In this document: positions 62,555 through 64,000 of the stretch, piece by piece | Layout of the letters: each line of letters opens with the position of its first letter | How positions within the stretch are numbered: position 1 is the stretch's first letter | NCBI RefSeq assembly: GCF_000209165.1 | Contig: NC_009042.1 | Span: 2,418,001 to 2,482,000 of the forward strand | Source of the DNA: Scheffersomyces stipitis CBS 6054 | Taxonomy: Eukaryota > Ascomycota > Pichiomycetes > Serinales > Debaryomycetaceae | Direction: 5' to 3' | DNA length: 64,000 bases | Made by a program: the position numbers and the translations under genes | The notes under the pieces: generated by a model | What the model was told of the DNA's origin: nothing | Databases searched by the model: none | Seen by the model: the letters and a program-made list of their open reading frames with translations, nothing else

Positions 62555-63367
62555 TTACACAATCTTTTGCTTGACAAAGAAACTCTTCAAGTGACGCAAC
62601 TGGTAGAAACAGGTACCAATCAATACAACCAATTGTACAAGAGTCCACTTGACCACTCTGGAGTTGGTCGATTCAGACTGGTTTCTGAACATAGCTTCTC
62701 TTTCCCTCATGTGCTCTTGTTCGTAGTGAATCTCTTCCAACTTTGTGTTCAAGTTTTGTACCTTGGCTGTCAAGCTGTCAACTTGTTTTGTGGACTTGGA
62801 GTCAGCATAGTCATGGGCACTGCCACTGGCAATGTCAAAGAACACACGGTGGGCCTTGCCGATAGTACCGTCATTATAGACTGGTTTCAAGCAGAACTTG
62901 TGTTCACCAGCTTCGTGGGAAGTGAAAGTGAATTCTCCACTTGGTGAAGACTTTTGAGTAACAACTCTCTCGTCGTTGTCAAATGTTTCCTAAAGATGTT
63001 AGTAATGTTTCTAATGTGTTTTGTAGGCTTATACATCCATCAAAACTGATATCAAAGTATGATCGCGAGACGGATCCAGCATGCAATGTTAAACATTGGT
63101 GACATTAACATCTGGAACTGGCTTTGGCTTACTTGAAGTTATACTTACGTCAACAGTTATCTCAACTCTCAAGTTGCCGTTTTTGAAATATTCACCTTGG
63201 TCGTTCTTCTCGTAGGCATCGATTTTTCCGACAACCAACGTGTCTTCTTGCAATTCCTCATAGAAACATCTAGTGTCACCGGTTCTCAAGTAAAAATGCA
63301 AAGCAGTGGAGTATTGGAAAAAAACAAAGAGAACAGTAAGAACCTTTCCAAAAGCTGATTTCATCAT
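62555..63367 (-). CDS. p24/EMP24 cargo receptor, ERP type (spliced)
   Basis: p24-family COPII cargo adaptor cycling between ER and Golgi. Two exons: 63367-63149 and 62989-62555, 217 residues. The 159-nt intron has donor GTAAGT at 63148, branch TACTAAC (complement of 62998-63004) and acceptor CTTTAG ending 62990, phase 0; splicing joins VEITVD to ETFDNDERVV. Signal peptide, then ALHFYLRTGDTRCFYEELQ, GOLD-domain second cysteine in GEFTFTSHEAGEHKFCL, coiled coil, membrane segment near 187-205 and tail LKSFFVKQKIV. GEFTFTSHEAGEH points to the alpha/ERP group rather than Emp24 or Erv25; Erp1, Erp5 or Erp6 cannot be separated. Confidence 0.9.
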
Positions 63368-63709
63368 CGTGGCTACGAGTATTAACTATACCTGGAAAGA
63401 GAGGTCGACTTCAAACTTTGATTTGGTGATGTTGATTTTTTCAGTGTTGGTTGGCATTAACGCGTGTATACACTATATGCACTCTTAAGCAAAAGAGTCG
63501 TTCGTGTGACTTGGGTGCAAAATCTACTCTATTTATAGATGGACTCACAGTATTTCGTGAAGTATACTGATTCTATCGCTAGAGTAGGAATACATACATG
63601 GGTGTATACGGTTGTATGTAGTTATGTTTATCTCTTCTCGCTTATCATTTTTCATTCTTGCATTTCTATAATGTGTAATAAATAAGGAAAGGCTACTATT
63701 TAACTCCAG
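63368..63709. other. Promoter/leader of the p24 gene and 3' region of RIO1
   Basis: 342 bp. On the minus strand an ATG at 63457 opens a 23-codon frame that ends at 63386, 18 bp before the p24 start, a candidate upstream ORF. The rest is AT-rich without a gene. Confidence 0.45.
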
Positions 63710-64000
63710 CTACTTGGTCTTTCTCTTACTGATGATCTTCTTCTTGACATGTTTCTTCATCTTTGTCTTTCTCTTTTCCTGTTTGGCCAACTTAGCAGCT
63801 TCTTTTCTGGCCTTCTTGTCATCTTTGTCTTCATGTTTCTTTCCCTTAAGAATGGTTTCCTTTTCAACCCACTTCTTTTTCTTCTTCTTGCCTTCGGCAT
63901 CTTCGTCTTCCGCTTCCAGATCATCTTCAGAACCCGTTTCTTCTTCTGAGGATTCGTCTTCATCATCCTCATCCTCTTCCTCATCTTCTTCTTCTTCGTC
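63710..64000 (-). CDS. RIO1: Atypical kinase Rio1, C-terminal part only
   Basis: Only the last 96 codons are in the window; the gene continues beyond base 64000. The visible part has an acidic run (mostly E and D), then GKKKKKKWVEKET and a final basic helix KLAKQEKRKTKMKKHVKKK ending KRKTK. This acidic-then-basic C-terminus with EKRK-K-KKHVKKK is typical of Rio1, the atypical kinase for 40S maturation and cell-cycle entry. No kinase motifs are visible because that domain lies outside, so the call is by tail similarity. Confidence 0.65.
   Translation of the reverse strand, partial: DEEEEDEEEDEDDEDESSEEETGSEDDLEAEDEDAEGKKKKKKWVEKETILKGKKHEDKDDKKARKEAAKLAKQEKRKTKMKKHVKKKIISKRKTK

Overview
This is a nuclear chromosome segment of an ascomycete yeast of the CUG-Ser clade, most like Scheffersomyces, Spathaspora or Candida. 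Evidence: compact, mostly intronless genes; short introns with GTATGT or GTAAGT donors and perfect TACTAAC branch sites; nearly every leucine written TTG, with CTG rare; Ser/Thr-rich low-complexity tracts where CTG falls in serine-like contexts (clearest in the YPK1 N-terminus); and best-recognised products such as UPC2, GCF1 and YPK1 in their Candida-type forms. I see no mobile element, CRISPR array, rRNA or prophage. All recognised genes are household yeast genes.

Layout, left to right: 3' part of STO1 (cap-binding), CAF16, an unrecognised small protein, YPK1 kinase, a Q/N-rich PY-motif protein, MRPL28, EAF6, ENO1 with a 1.3 kb promoter, BNA5, APS3 (spliced), CBP4, UPC2, CDC42 with a 2 kb promoter, GCF1, CCT1, a PCL1/2-type cyclin with a 2.5 kb promoter, VCX1, a possible 52-codon gene, ERG1, GCD6, RCF2, CTR2 (spliced), a decayed coding segment, an intron-containing tRNA-Ile(UAU), UTP6, an unrecognised type I membrane protein, RPS17 (first exon is only the ATG), ADA2, a 2.5 kb gene-poor stretch, TDA3, a BIG1-like protein, APE4, a CAP/PRY secreted protein, an amino-acid permease, a frame-broken 63-codon ORF, ESC2, a TFC6-like protein, UBA4, a spliced p24 cargo receptor and the 3' end of RIO1.

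Functional links: UPC2 (sterol regulator) and ERG1 (squalene epoxidase, a classical Upc2 target) lie about 14 kb apart, and both promoters carry two copies of the Upc2 core motif TCGTATA/TATACGA. RPS17 has three CACGTG boxes, as expected if Cbf1 drives ribosomal protein genes as in Candida albicans. The cyclin promoter has an adjacent SBF/MBF-like pair (ACGCGAAA and ACGCGT). Mitochondrial genes (MRPL28, CBP4, GCF1, RCF2) are scattered rather than clustered.

Four protein genes need splicing to be read correctly (APS3, CTR2, RPS17, the p24 protein). Three small coding-like segments do not appear as long ORFs: 31701-31859 (intact, 52 codons), 39424-39764 (one frame change plus one stop) and 57170-57359 (one extra base). 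These, with the regulatory repeats, are the least ordinary things here. I found no convincing undescribed multi-gene system.
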